Positions 16,179-24,861 of a DNA stretch of 64,000 bases are shown here, in pieces. This stretch comes from an uncultured Prevotellaceae bacterium. Its GTDB lineage: Bacteria > Bacteroidota > Bacteroidia > Bacteroidales > Bacteroidaceae. The notes beneath the pieces were generated by a model, which worked only from the letters and a program-made list of their open reading frames with translations, did not search any database and was not told the DNA's origin. The stretch spans positions 30,563 through 94,562 of the forward strand of contig CACYYG010000013.1 in NCBI GenBank assembly GCA_902778535.1, given 5' to 3'. The number at the start of each line of letters is the position of its first letter. Position 1 is the first letter of the stretch. The position numbers and the translations under genes were made by a program.

Positions 16179-16976
16179 TTAGCGCAACTCCCAGAAGGCA
16201 ACGGCAGCAGCAGCGGCAACATTGAGCGAATCGACACCATGCTGCATGGGGATTCTGACGGTGTAGTCGGCCTCGGCAATGGTCGAGTAAGGGAGTCCGT
16301 CGCCCTCTGTGCCCATGATGAGTGCCAGATGTGGCTCGGTCTTCAGCATTGGCGCATCGAGTGGAATGGAAGCGTCGGTAAGGGCCATTGCTGCTGTCTT
16401 GAAGCCGAAGTCGTGAAGCGTGTTCTCATTGTCAATCCACGTCCAGGGAACGAGAAAGACAGTGCCCATCGAGACACGCACAGCGCGACGGTTCAGCGGG
16501 TCGCAAGAATCAGGAGTAAGCAGTACGGCATCGATGCCCAAGGCAGCGGCTGAGCGGAAAATGGCTCCAATGTTCGTAGTGTCGCACACACCGTGTATGA
16601 CAACGATGCGCCGAGCATCCTTGCACACATCTTCTATAGTAGGCGGAAGCGGTCGGCGCATGGCGCAGAGCACGCCTCTTGTCAGCGTGTAGCCAGTGAG
16701 CTGTGCTAATAGCTGGCGCTCGCCTGTGTAGACAGGCACATCCTCGGGCAGTCTTTCGATAATGTCGGCAGCATCGCCCGTGATGTGTTTCTCTTCGCAT
16801 AGCAGCGAGACAGGCTGCAGGCCTGCGTCGAGGGCAATACGTATGACCTTGGGGCTCTCGGCAATAAACAGACCCTCTTGACTCGTTGCATTACATGTCT
16901 TTAACTGTGCCTCTGTGAGACGGCTGAACGCCTGTACCCTGACATCGTCCAGCGAAGTGATGACGACGGGCTCCAC
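16179..16976 (-). CDS. TrmH/SpoU-family RNA 2'-O-methyltransferase
   Basis: 265 residues. An N-terminal RNA substrate-binding domain (L30e-like, residues 15-100) is followed by the SPOUT methyltransferase domain with its three motifs: NIGAIFRSAAALG, LALIMGTEGDGL and IPMQHGVDSLNVAAAAAVAF. It should methylate a ribose 2'-OH in rRNA or tRNA using S-adenosylmethionine; the target cannot be assigned. The start is GTG at 16976, sharing one base with the TAG stop of the upstream GH gene, so translation is probably coupled although the functions are unrelated. Confidence 0.9.
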   Translation of the reverse strand: MEPVVITSLDDVRVQAFSRLTEAQLKTCNATSQEGLFIAESPKVIRIALDAGLQPVSLLCEEKHITGDAADIIERLPEDVPVYTGERQLLAQLTGYTLTRGVLCAMRRPLPPTIEDVCKDARRIVVIHGVCDTTNIGAIFRSAAALGIDAVLLTPDSCDPLNRRAVRVSMGTVFLVPWTWIDNENTLHDFGFKTAAMALTDASIPLDAPMLKTEPHLALIMGTEGDGLPYSTIAEADYTVRIPMQHGVDSLNVAAAAAVAFWELR

Positions 16977-19900
16977 TATCTTACTATGATTTTCTTGCCG
17001 TTTTGGATGTATAGGCCCTTCTTGAGAGACGTGACAGGACGTCCCTGAAGGTCGTAAAAACGGTTGTTGACTATTGGTTTATGGCTTACACTCTCGGTAA
17101 TGTTGAGTAAATAGCTGTCTTCGAAGTCCTTTTCGAAGAAGGTTTCCTCTTCAAACTTATCTTCGGTCGAGAACCAGTCGAAATCGGCGTAGCCCTTGCT
17201 GCCTCTCTTGGTGGCGTGGCAGAAAATGCCGAAGCGTGCGCCCACAAAGACGGTAAGGTTGAAGCTCATTTGCGTCTGTCCGCCGAAAGCTGTGAAGGTT
17301 TTGTTGTCGAGCGAATAGTAGAACTGCGTCTTGTCGGTATTCTTGGTGATGGCAGCACGCAGGTAGATGATTCCGTCGGCGGGTGTGACGGTCTTGCGCT
17401 TCTCGTCGGGTGTGAAGTTGCTGCCTGCGTCGCGCACTTTGTCCTGTTTCCACAATATCTGGTAGGTGCTGTCGGCCTGCTTCTCAACGGCAATCATTGC
17501 GTAGGGGTCTTGCAGTATGCAGATGCCGGCACGCTCGCCTTCCTTAAGATTCGAGACATCCACCTTGACGGTGCCCGTCGACTGCTTGCCTTCCTTACCG
17601 TGAATGGCAAAGATGCGCTGAGTGAGCGTGTTGCGTGCCTGCGGCAGATTGTCGGTTATGGAGGCAGGATGCATCCTCAGCCATCCGTGACGCTCTTCGA
17701 GGCTCCACATGTTATCGTCGGGCTTGTGGTTCCACTCCCACTGCATGCCTATGATTGAGGAGCAAAAGTTATCGTTGGTGGGCAGGGCAATTCTCGGCAT
17801 CGGGTTGTTAGCCGCTGGCTTTCTATAAGTAGCCACAGGCGTGCCGTTGTTGGCAATGACAGGCCAGTCGTTCTTCCAAGTCACAGGCTGCAGATTGGGG
17901 AAACGCCCCATAGCGCCGAGATCCTCCTGCAGGATTGTCCACCATTCGCCTTCGGGCGTCTCGATGAGTGCACCCTGATGGATGGTGTTCGGTTTGTTGT
18001 TGATATACTTCTCCAATAGCATTTTCTCTTCGTAGGGGCCAAAGACGTTCTTCGAGCGGAAGACAGCCTGTCCCGAAGGCCATCCGCCGTAGGTGGCGTA
18101 GATGTAGTAGTAGTCGCCCACCTTGTAGAAGTGGCAGCCTTCCAGACCGTCCTTGCCGCTGATGACGCCCTTCTCCTGCTTGAAGTTGAAGTTTTCGTCC
18201 AGCTCGCAGATGGAGATATTGCCGATGCCCTGTGCCACATAAACCTTGCCGTTGTCGAAGAGCATTCCCGGATCGTAGTAACTGCGCGACAGCTTCTTCG
18301 TTGTCCACGGACCCTCAGGATCGGTGGCCGTGAGGAGCCATCCTTGCAGCACCCAACCGTCGACGGGGCGCTTCTCGTTGATGAGGATGTGGAATTTGCC
18401 GTTGTGATATTTCATGGAGCATGCCCACATGCACGAACCGTAGGCGTTGGTGTTGCTGGCCAGTCCATAGGCACTGTCGCTGCTGGTTCGTGTCAGCGGC
18501 TGGGCACAGTATTGCCAGTTCACCAGGTCGGTTGACTTCAGGATGGTGGCACCTGGGAAGTTGTGCATAGTGGTGCTGACCATGTAGTAAGTGCTGTCAA
18601 CGCAGATGACGTCGGGGTCGGGGAAGTCGGCGTAGACCACAGGATTCTTGTATCTTCCGTTGTTCAGATCGCTGAGGCTGATGTTGGTGAAGTCGGCGTG
18701 AGGCCAGTACACGTTGTAATATTCCGCATACCAGTCCATGCAAGCCTTGCCGCAAGCTTCCTCCATTCCGTCGAATGCCGGTACTACCGAACCGTCCTCC
18801 AGCAACTGGCTGATGTCGATGAGGCAATGTGTGCCTGAGAGGGTCATCGAAATGTTTCCGTAATAGTCGAGCATCGTCTTAAAGCAGCGGCCCCACATCG
18901 ACGTGCGTCCTGTGGCCTTGGTTCCGTAGTTCGACTCAGCCGTTCCCGTGCCGGTTTTCGCCGGACTCCAGTCTACTTCGGTAATGATGACAGGATTGGT
19001 GTCGACAACGGGCACCTGACTGTGGAAGGTCTTGATTTTCTTCTGCGCAGCCTGCTCCACATTGTCCTCATTCAGCAGTTTGTCTTCACAGCCGAACCGT
19101 CCGCTGTAGTCGTGCACGGCATAGCCGATATTATAGCCCTCGATAGGGTAGGAGGCATAGCTGGTGTAGTCGGTCTGACGTTCTGTTCCCGGTACCCAGA
19201 TGATGCCGGTGAAGCCGTTGGCGCGAATCTTATCGACGATAGGCTGGAAGTAGTCATGAAGCGCCTTCGGGTCATCCAGTCCTTTGGCGTTCTTCACCGA
19301 AACGGGTTCGTTGGCCAGCTCGATGCTGATTTGACCGCTGTATTTCCTGATGTTGACATTCTGCGTGACGAAGTCCCAGACGGCAAGCAAATACTGCTGG
19401 TAGTTGTCGCCCACTTTCAGTTCTTCAGGACAGTTGCCCGGCGGCCTCACCACAACATACATGCGGTGGTTCATGGCCTTTTGCATGATGGGCCAGTAAA
19501 CCGATGAGAAGAAGGTTTTCAGCAAGTCTGGATTGAAACTCTCAGACGTGCTGTCGTTTGTCCAAGCCGGATCGAGATGCAGACGGAACACGTTGCATTT
19601 GCTTGTCTCCAGTGCTGTCAAAATCTTCTCGAAATAGTTCAGGCAGTTCTTGGCTCCGTCGGAATTATAGCCGCCCTCCCAATAACTGTGATGAACGCCG
19701 TTTTCATCCTCATAGCCATTGACCCACATGCTGGGCGTGTCCATCACGCCGTGCAGCACCACATGGTTGCCGTGCGTGTCAACCAGCCATCGGCCATCTA
19801 CATGCAGCGAGGGCAATGGCGTCACGCCCTGTGCCCATATCATGGCAGTCAATAGCGATGCTGCCAAAGCAAACAAAAGTCTTCTCATTATTATATACAT
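16976..19900 (-). CDS. Secreted GH5-GH43 two-domain hemicellulase
   Basis: 974 residues. Signal peptide (RRLLFALAASLLTAMIWA), then a GH5 domain (about 30-400) with acid/base Glu in SIELANEP and nucleophile Glu in PVIITEVDW. A GH43 domain follows (about 425-720) with the catalytic Asp in YADFPDPDVI and the proton-donor Glu in GLEGCHFYK, then a GH43-associated beta-sandwich (750-930). The last 25 residues (FYDLQGRPV, KKGLYIQNGKK) resemble the short C-terminal cap common on secreted Prevotella enzymes. GH5 cuts beta-linked backbones and GH43 removes arabinose or xylose, so arabinoxylan or a similar polymer is the likely target. The neighbouring esterase fits this. Confidence 0.9.
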   Translation of the reverse strand: MYIIMRRLLFALAASLLTAMIWAQGVTPLPSLHVDGRWLVDTHGNHVVLHGVMDTPSMWVNGYEDENGVHHSYWEGGYNSDGAKNCLNYFEKILTALETSKCNVFRLHLDPAWTNDSTSESFNPDLLKTFFSSVYWPIMQKAMNHRMYVVVRPPGNCPEELKVGDNYQQYLLAVWDFVTQNVNIRKYSGQISIELANEPVSVKNAKGLDDPKALHDYFQPIVDKIRANGFTGIIWVPGTERQTDYTSYASYPIEGYNIGYAVHDYSGRFGCEDKLLNEDNVEQAAQKKIKTFHSQVPVVDTNPVIITEVDWSPAKTGTGTAESNYGTKATGRTSMWGRCFKTMLDYYGNISMTLSGTHCLIDISQLLEDGSVVPAFDGMEEACGKACMDWYAEYYNVYWPHADFTNISLSDLNNGRYKNPVVYADFPDPDVICVDSTYYMVSTTMHNFPGATILKSTDLVNWQYCAQPLTRTSSDSAYGLASNTNAYGSCMWACSMKYHNGKFHILINEKRPVDGWVLQGWLLTATDPEGPWTTKKLSRSYYDPGMLFDNGKVYVAQGIGNISICELDENFNFKQEKGVISGKDGLEGCHFYKVGDYYYIYATYGGWPSGQAVFRSKNVFGPYEEKMLLEKYINNKPNTIHQGALIETPEGEWWTILQEDLGAMGRFPNLQPVTWKNDWPVIANNGTPVATYRKPAANNPMPRIALPTNDNFCSSIIGMQWEWNHKPDDNMWSLEERHGWLRMHPASITDNLPQARNTLTQRIFAIHGKEGKQSTGTVKVDVSNLKEGERAGICILQDPYAMIAVEKQADSTYQILWKQDKVRDAGSNFTPDEKRKTVTPADGIIYLRAAITKNTDKTQFYYSLDNKTFTAFGGQTQMSFNLTVFVGARFGIFCHATKRGSKGYADFDWFSTEDKFEEETFFEKDFEDSYLLNITESVSHKPIVNNRFYDLQGRPVTSLKKGLYIQNGKKIIVR

Positions 19901-19989
19901 ATTTATTATATATGGCTTCTTCTGTCAATACTTAGTTAATCATTACAAAAACGATGACGCCAGTTTGTTTCAAGACAACTGTAACACTT

Positions 19990-20083
19990 GGAACAAAGTG
20001 TTTCAAAAATTTTCTGCCTTTGAAACACTTTGTTTCTAAGCTAAAAACAAAGTGTTTCTACGGTCGAAACACTTTGTTTCAAG
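19990..20083. repeat. Palindrome array B, units of GAAACACTTTGTTTC in alternating orientation
   Basis: Units at 19990-20004, 20022-20036, 20044-20058 and 20066-20080. The last three are exactly 22 bp apart and alternate between GAAACACTTTGTTTC and a near reverse complement. A degenerate fragment (GTTTGTTTCAAG) lies just before. The array sits after the stop of the esterase gene (20139, minus) and upstream of the GH5-GH43 gene. Confidence 0.88.
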
Positions 20084-20138
20084 CTTAGATACAGTTATAG
20101 AACTGTCGCGCCAACCGAAAAGTGTATTCAACGGATGC

Positions 20139-21602
20139 TTAGCGTTTAGCTACTCCAGCAATAATCTCTGCCAATCGGCGCGCGCCCTTGCCGTCGGGAT
20201 GAATGCCGTCGTTGAGCATCTTGTCGGAATCGCCGGCAAAGAGCGTGTGCAGGTCGATGACCTCAAGACCATACTCCTTGGCCACTTCATTCTGAATGGG
20301 AATGATGGCGTTGGTGATGATTGAGTCGCTGATGTCCCACGTCGACTTGATGGCCGGGATGGGCGTGCAGAGGAAAATCAAGGGCTTCGCGGTGTTAGGC
20401 AATGCCTTCGCTTTCTTCTTCTTCTTGACAGGCTGAGCCAAGTCGGGACGCAGCGTGGTAATCATCTGTTGCAAATCCTGCTTAAACTCGGCACCGTACT
20501 GCCAGTTCTGGGGCTTCGAGTCGTTGGTACCCAACTTGATGATAACGATGTCGGGCTTGAAGGCCTGTGCATCCTGCCACGCCATCTCTTTCATGTACGG
20601 ATAGTCACCTTTGTTCAGCATGGTGCGGGCGCTTACTCCAAAGTTCTTCACCCAGTAGTCTTTTCCCAATATCTTCTGCAGCTCTGCAGGATAGCCATAC
20701 GCAGGAGCCATGTCGATGCCGTGACCATCGGTGATGCTGTTGCCAATGCAAGCCACGCGTATGGCGGTGGGGCTGGGTGCCTGGCGGGCGTCGAGCCAGT
20801 TGCCCAAATCGGTCAGCATCTGGTCATGATACTTGAACCAGGGACCGAATCCGAAACCGTGGTCGCCCGTGGGATAGATATACATGGCACACTCGTTGCC
20901 GGCATTGCGCATGGCAGAATAATACTGCACGCCGTTGGTGACGGGAGGCACCAGACGGTCGTCGCTGGCCATGATGATGCAGGCAGGCGGTGTCAGATGG
21001 CGGCGCACGGCCTTGTCTGTCGAGAAGTCGCGCACGATGGCCGGGTTCTTCTGGTCTTCGCCAAGGAAGTTACGACACGACCAGACGTGTGACACACGCT
21101 CGTCCATCGAGATGACAGGATAGAACAGGATGGTGAAGTCGGGACGCACGTCGAAAGCAGAGTGGGTGGAGATGACCGACGACAGATGTCCGCCAGCCGA
21201 GAAGCCCATGATGCCCACGTCGTGCGGGTTGATGCCCCACACCTGCGCCGAGTCACGGACGATGCGGATGCCCTGCTCCACATCGCTGATAGGCTTTGTG
21301 CGGTCGCCATTAGGCAGCCGGTAGTTCACCACGAAGTAGGCAATGCCCCGCTGGTTCAGCCATTCGTAAGCCAGTGTGCCCTCATGCGTGTTCGACAACA
21401 TGGAATAGCCACCGCCCGGCACGCCCACAATGGCCTTGCCCGATGGGGCTTGGGGCAAGAAACAAACCATCTGTGCCGCACCGTCATCAGTCAGGTTCAG
21501 TGTGAACTTCCTCAATGTCTGCGCCTGTATCTCTCCTGCCATGACAAGCATGGCCAGCATCATGCAGGCTACAAATTTTCCTTTCCAGCTAATGTGTATC
21601 AT
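20139..21602 (-). CDS. Secreted two-domain esterase: alpha/beta hydrolase plus SGNH hydrolase
   Basis: 487 residues with an N-terminal signal peptide. Residues about 30-285 form an alpha/beta hydrolase of the BD-FAE/acetyl esterase type: oxyanion region GVPGGGYSM, nucleophile GFSAGGHLSS, catalytic Asp near ASDDRLVPP and His in GDHGFGFG. Residues about 290-487 form an SGNH/GDSL hydrolase: CIGNSITDGHG (Ser), LGTNDSK (Asn) and DGIHPDGKGA (Asp/His). Both catalytic sets look intact. A Lys-rich insert (KKKKKAKALPNTAKP) lies in the second domain. It probably removes acetyl or other ester groups from xylan and works with the GH5-GH43 enzyme. Confidence 0.88.
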   Translation of the reverse strand: MIHISWKGKFVACMMLAMLVMAGEIQAQTLRKFTLNLTDDGAAQMVCFLPQAPSGKAIVGVPGGGYSMLSNTHEGTLAYEWLNQRGIAYFVVNYRLPNGDRTKPISDVEQGIRIVRDSAQVWGINPHDVGIMGFSAGGHLSSVISTHSAFDVRPDFTILFYPVISMDERVSHVWSCRNFLGEDQKNPAIVRDFSTDKAVRRHLTPPACIIMASDDRLVPPVTNGVQYYSAMRNAGNECAMYIYPTGDHGFGFGPWFKYHDQMLTDLGNWLDARQAPSPTAIRVACIGNSITDGHGIDMAPAYGYPAELQKILGKDYWVKNFGVSARTMLNKGDYPYMKEMAWQDAQAFKPDIVIIKLGTNDSKPQNWQYGAEFKQDLQQMITTLRPDLAQPVKKKKKAKALPNTAKPLIFLCTPIPAIKSTWDISDSIITNAIIPIQNEVAKEYGLEVIDLHTLFAGDSDKMLNDGIHPDGKGARRLAEIIAGVAKR

Positions 21603-21620
21603 AATAAATAATGTGTAAGG

Positions 21621-22220
21621 CTAAGCAGAAAGAGCCAGTTCTATATGATAGTCCTTCGCCATGCGCCGCATGTTGATCAACGCATAACGCATACGTCCCA
21701 GAGCGGTATTGATGCTGACGTTGGTCAGCTCAGCAATCTCCTTGAACGACAGCTGCTGGAAGAAACGCATATAGACCACCTCGCGCTGAGGGGCTGGCAG
21801 GGCTTCCATCATCTTCTTCACATCGCGCAGCACCTGCTCGTTCACCAGCTCCGACTCGCGGAAAGTGTCGAGCACTGAAGCCATGCTCAGGTTCTGAAGG
21901 TCGTTGTCGGCATTGGGCTCCATGATGTGGCGGCTCTGCTGCATGCGATACCAGTCCATAATGGCATTATGAGCAATGCGTGTAAGCCAGAAAACAAACT
22001 TGCCGGAATCGGTGTACTCACCTTTCTGCAGCTTAGTGATGGCCTTGACAAAGGTCTCCTGGAAGATGTCGTCAGCCAAGTCATGATCGTGCACAACGAA
22101 CATGATGTAAGTGAACAACTTGCTTTGAGTACGGGATAAAAGCTCGTCAAAAGCACTGTTATTGCCTTTTACATACAGCATGGCCAACTGCTCGTCGGTC
22201 AGCTCTTCAAATTTCTTCAT
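21621..22220 (-). CDS. ECF-type RNA polymerase sigma-70 factor
   Basis: 199 residues. Region 2 (LADDIFQETFVKAITKLQ, then FVFWLTRIAHNAIMDWYRM) and region 4 (LPAPQREVVYMRFFQQLSF, KEIAELTNVSINTALGRMR) are complete, with no region 3, as in extracytoplasmic-function sigma factors. No anti-sigma gene or SusC/D pair lies beside it, so its signal is unknown. It has its own promoter divergent from the peptidase gene; the esterase gene begins 18 bp after its stop and may be co-transcribed. Confidence 0.93.
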   Translation of the reverse strand: MKKFEELTDEQLAMLYVKGNNSAFDELLSRTQSKLFTYIMFVVHDHDLADDIFQETFVKAITKLQKGEYTDSGKFVFWLTRIAHNAIMDWYRMQQSRHIMEPNADNDLQNLSMASVLDTFRESELVNEQVLRDVKKMMEALPAPQREVVYMRFFQQLSFKEIAELTNVSINTALGRMRYALINMRRMAKDYHIELALSA

Positions 22221-22307
22221 ATCATTTTAAGTTTTGTTATGAAGTAAATCTGTTCTTATAGGCAATAAAAGTTTATAATGTGAGTTAATAATAAGGTTTA
22301 TCGTGTG

Positions 22308-22337
22308 CAAAAGTAGGTGTTTTTTTCTTAACGGCAA
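22308..22337 (-). promoter_or_regulatory. Promoter of the ECF sigma gene
   Basis: On minus: -33 TTTG (22334-22337), -7 TACTTTTG (22308-22315), 18 bp apart. Confidence 0.7.
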
Positions 22338-22355
22338 AATTTATTTGTCACTTTT

Positions 22356-22386
22356 TTTGTTTTCACCGTAAAAAATGCTATCTTTG
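22356..22386 (+). promoter_or_regulatory. Promoter of the C1B peptidase gene
   Basis: -33 TTTG (22356-22359) and -7 TATCTTTG (22379-22386), 19 bp apart; the ATG is 35 bp further on. Divergent from and close to the sigma-factor promoter. Confidence 0.8.
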
Positions 22387-22421
22387 CACTGTTTATTGTG
22401 TAATAATGTATAAAAAAAGAT

Positions 22422-23819
22422 ATGAAAAGAATCATTTTGATTTCGACTGCCTGCCTTGCTATGACAGTAGCGGCACAGAAGAATGGAGGCATCAGCAGTA
22501 AGATGCTCAACGAGATTCAGAAGGAACAGCAGATGACCACTGCCGACCGTGCGCTGATGAACGCCATTGCAGGCAATGCCATCGACAATCTGGCGAAGAA
22601 CCACGACAACGACGCAGCTTTTGATACGCATTTCAGCATTGAGACTCGCTCGCAGTCTATCACCGACCAGAAGTCGAGCGGACGCTGCTGGATGTTCAGC
22701 GGCATGAACGTGCTGCGCGGCGACTTCAACCTGCGCACCGACTCGCTGCAGGTATCATTCTCGCAGGCCTACCTCTTCTTCTGGGACCAGCTGGAGAAAG
22801 CCAATCTGATGTTGCAAGGCTGTATTGACACGGGCGACAAGCCCATCGACGACACCCGTGTGCAGTTCTTCTTCCGCTCGCCCATCGGCGATGGCGGCAC
22901 GTTCTGCGGTGTGGCTGACCTGGCAGAGAAATACGGTTTGGTGCCTACCGAAGTGATGCCTGAGTCGTTCAGTACCGACAACACTTCAAAAGCCCGCGCC
23001 CTGATTGCCTCGAAGTTGCGCGAATACGGTCTGCAGCTGCGCGAGATGGTGCAGAAGGATAAGAAGCCCGCTGCTCTGGAGAAGGCCAAGACACGCATGC
23101 TGAGTCAGATCTACCACATGCTGCAGTACACCATCGGCTGCCCGCCTGAGAAGTTCACCTACGCCTTCAAGAACAGCAAAGGCAAGACTGTAGGCGAGCC
23201 GAAGGAATACACGCCGCTGACGTTCTACAGGGAGGTAGTGGGCAAGCCTCTCAACGGCTCTTTCATCATGGTGATGAACGACCCGCGCCGTCCCTATTAT
23301 CAGACCTACGAAGTGGAATACGACCGCCACACCTATGACGGCCACAACTGGAAATATGTCAACCTGCCTATGGACGACATCGAACAGATGGCCATCGACG
23401 CCCTGCGTGCCGGCCACAAGCTCTACAGCAGCTACGATGTGGGCAAGATGCTCGACCGCAAGCGTGGCTATGCCGATACCGAGAACTTCGACTACGGCTC
23501 GCTCTTCGGCACTAATTTCCCGATGACCAAGGCTGAGCGCATCTCTACCTTCGACAGCGGCTCGACCCATGCCATGACGCTCTGCGCCGTTGACCTCGAC
23601 AAGAAAGGCAAGGCCGTGAAGTGGAAGGTGGAGAATTCGTGGGGTGCCGACTGGGGACAGAAGGGCTGTCTGATTATGACCGACCGCTGGCTGCGCGAAT
23701 ACATGTTCCGCCTCGTGGTGCCCAACGAGTTTGTGCCCGAGAAGGTGATGACAGCCTACCAGCTGCCACCCACGATGGTGATGCCTGAAGACCCGCTTTT
23801 CCTGCCTGATGAAGAGTAG
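22422..23819 (+). CDS. pepC: Peptidase C1B (bleomycin hydrolase/aminopeptidase C family), exported
   Basis: 465 residues. Signal peptide MKRIILISTACLAMTVAAQ. The papain-like catalytic triad is visible: Cys in QKSSGRCWMFSGMNVLR (near residue 90), His in GSTHAMTLCAVD and Asn in WKVENSWGADWG. Family members are aminopeptidases that form self-compartmentalised hexamers; the signal peptide suggests a periplasmic form here, working on peptides taken up from the medium. The stop codon lies 11 bp inside the asparaginase gene, so the two are translationally coupled. Confidence 0.92.
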   Translation: MKRIILISTACLAMTVAAQKNGGISSKMLNEIQKEQQMTTADRALMNAIAGNAIDNLAKNHDNDAAFDTHFSIETRSQSITDQKSSGRCWMFSGMNVLRGDFNLRTDSLQVSFSQAYLFFWDQLEKANLMLQGCIDTGDKPIDDTRVQFFFRSPIGDGGTFCGVADLAEKYGLVPTEVMPESFSTDNTSKARALIASKLREYGLQLREMVQKDKKPAALEKAKTRMLSQIYHMLQYTIGCPPEKFTYAFKNSKGKTVGEPKEYTPLTFYREVVGKPLNGSFIMVMNDPRRPYYQTYEVEYDRHTYDGHNWKYVNLPMDDIEQMAIDALRAGHKLYSSYDVGKMLDRKRGYADTENFDYGSLFGTNFPMTKAERISTFDSGSTHAMTLCAVDLDKKGKAVKWKVENSWGADWGQKGCLIMTDRWLREYMFRLVVPNEFVPEKVMTAYQLPPTMVMPEDPLFLPDEE

Positions 23820-24837
23820 CGTATTGCTGATATACACTGGCGGCACTATCGGTATGCGCCGTAATCCGCTGACAAGTGCTTTGGAACCCTTTGATTTCGA
23901 GCACTTGCGCAGTTGCGTGCCTGAGATGGAGCAGTTGCAGACGCACATTGATATACGTCAGTTCAGCTCGCCCATCGACAGCAGCGATATGACGCCGTCC
24001 TTGTGGACAGACCTTGTGCACATCATCAGCGACAGCTATGACCAATACGACGGCTTTGTTATCCTGCACGGCACCGACACAATGGCCTACACCGCCTCGG
24101 CTCTGTCGTTCATGTTGCAGAACCTGACCAAGCCCGTCATTCTCACTGGCAGTCAGTTGCCCATCGGACAGCTGCGCACCGACGGCAAGGAAAACCTCAT
24201 CACCAGCATTGAGATTGCTTCAGCACGCCATCCCGACGGCACCGCCATCGTGCCCGAGGTGTGCATTTATTTCAGCGGACACCTGATGCGCGGCAACCGC
24301 ACCACGAAGCAGAGCGCCGAGGAGTTCAACGCCTTCGAGTCGTTCAACTATCCTCATCTAGCCGATGCCGGCGTGAACATCACCTATCATGAGGAACGTA
24401 TTCACCGTCCCGACTTCCAAAAGCCGATGACGCCACAGTTCCGTCTCGACAGCAACGTTATCATCTTCTCGCTCTTCCCGGGTGTAAGGGAAGACCTCAT
24501 CCGCCACATCATCGCTACCCCGAATTTGCGCAGCATCGTCATGCGCACCTTCGGCAGCGGCAATGCTCCTCAGAATCCGTGGCTCGTCAATGCCCTGAAG
24601 CAGGGCACTAAGGCTGGTAAGGTTATCGTCAATATCAGTCAGTGTATGCAGGGCGCTGTCGAGATGTCACGCTATGATGCCGGCTACCAGCTGAAGGAAG
24701 CCGGCGTTGTCAGCGGTCGTAACTCCACCGTGGAGGCAGCGGTCACAAAACTGATGTATCTTCAGGGCAAATACGACGACAATGAAACAGTACGGAAGTT
24801 CATGTTACAAAGCCTCTGCGGAGAAATCACCTTGTAG
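23809..24837 (+). CDS. ansA: Type I L-asparaginase
   Basis: 342 residues, no signal peptide, so cytoplasmic. Both asparaginase signatures are present: LLIYTGGTIGM (first catalytic Thr) and VILHGTDTMAYTASAL (second Thr/Asp). It hydrolyses asparagine to aspartate and ammonia. It overlaps the peptidase gene by 11 nt at a shared ATGAAGAGTAG, and the start agrees with the family N-terminus (MKSSVLLIYTGG). The pairing suggests joint use in peptide and amino-acid catabolism. Confidence 0.94.
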   Translation: MKSSVLLIYTGGTIGMRRNPLTSALEPFDFEHLRSCVPEMEQLQTHIDIRQFSSPIDSSDMTPSLWTDLVHIISDSYDQYDGFVILHGTDTMAYTASALSFMLQNLTKPVILTGSQLPIGQLRTDGKENLITSIEIASARHPDGTAIVPEVCIYFSGHLMRGNRTTKQSAEEFNAFESFNYPHLADAGVNITYHEERIHRPDFQKPMTPQFRLDSNVIIFSLFPGVREDLIRHIIATPNLRSIVMRTFGSGNAPQNPWLVNALKQGTKAGKVIVNISQCMQGAVEMSRYDAGYQLKEAGVVSGRNSTVEAAVTKLMYLQGKYDDNETVRKFMLQSLCGEITL

Positions 24838-24861
24838 TTTAACAAATGCAAAACAACAGGC

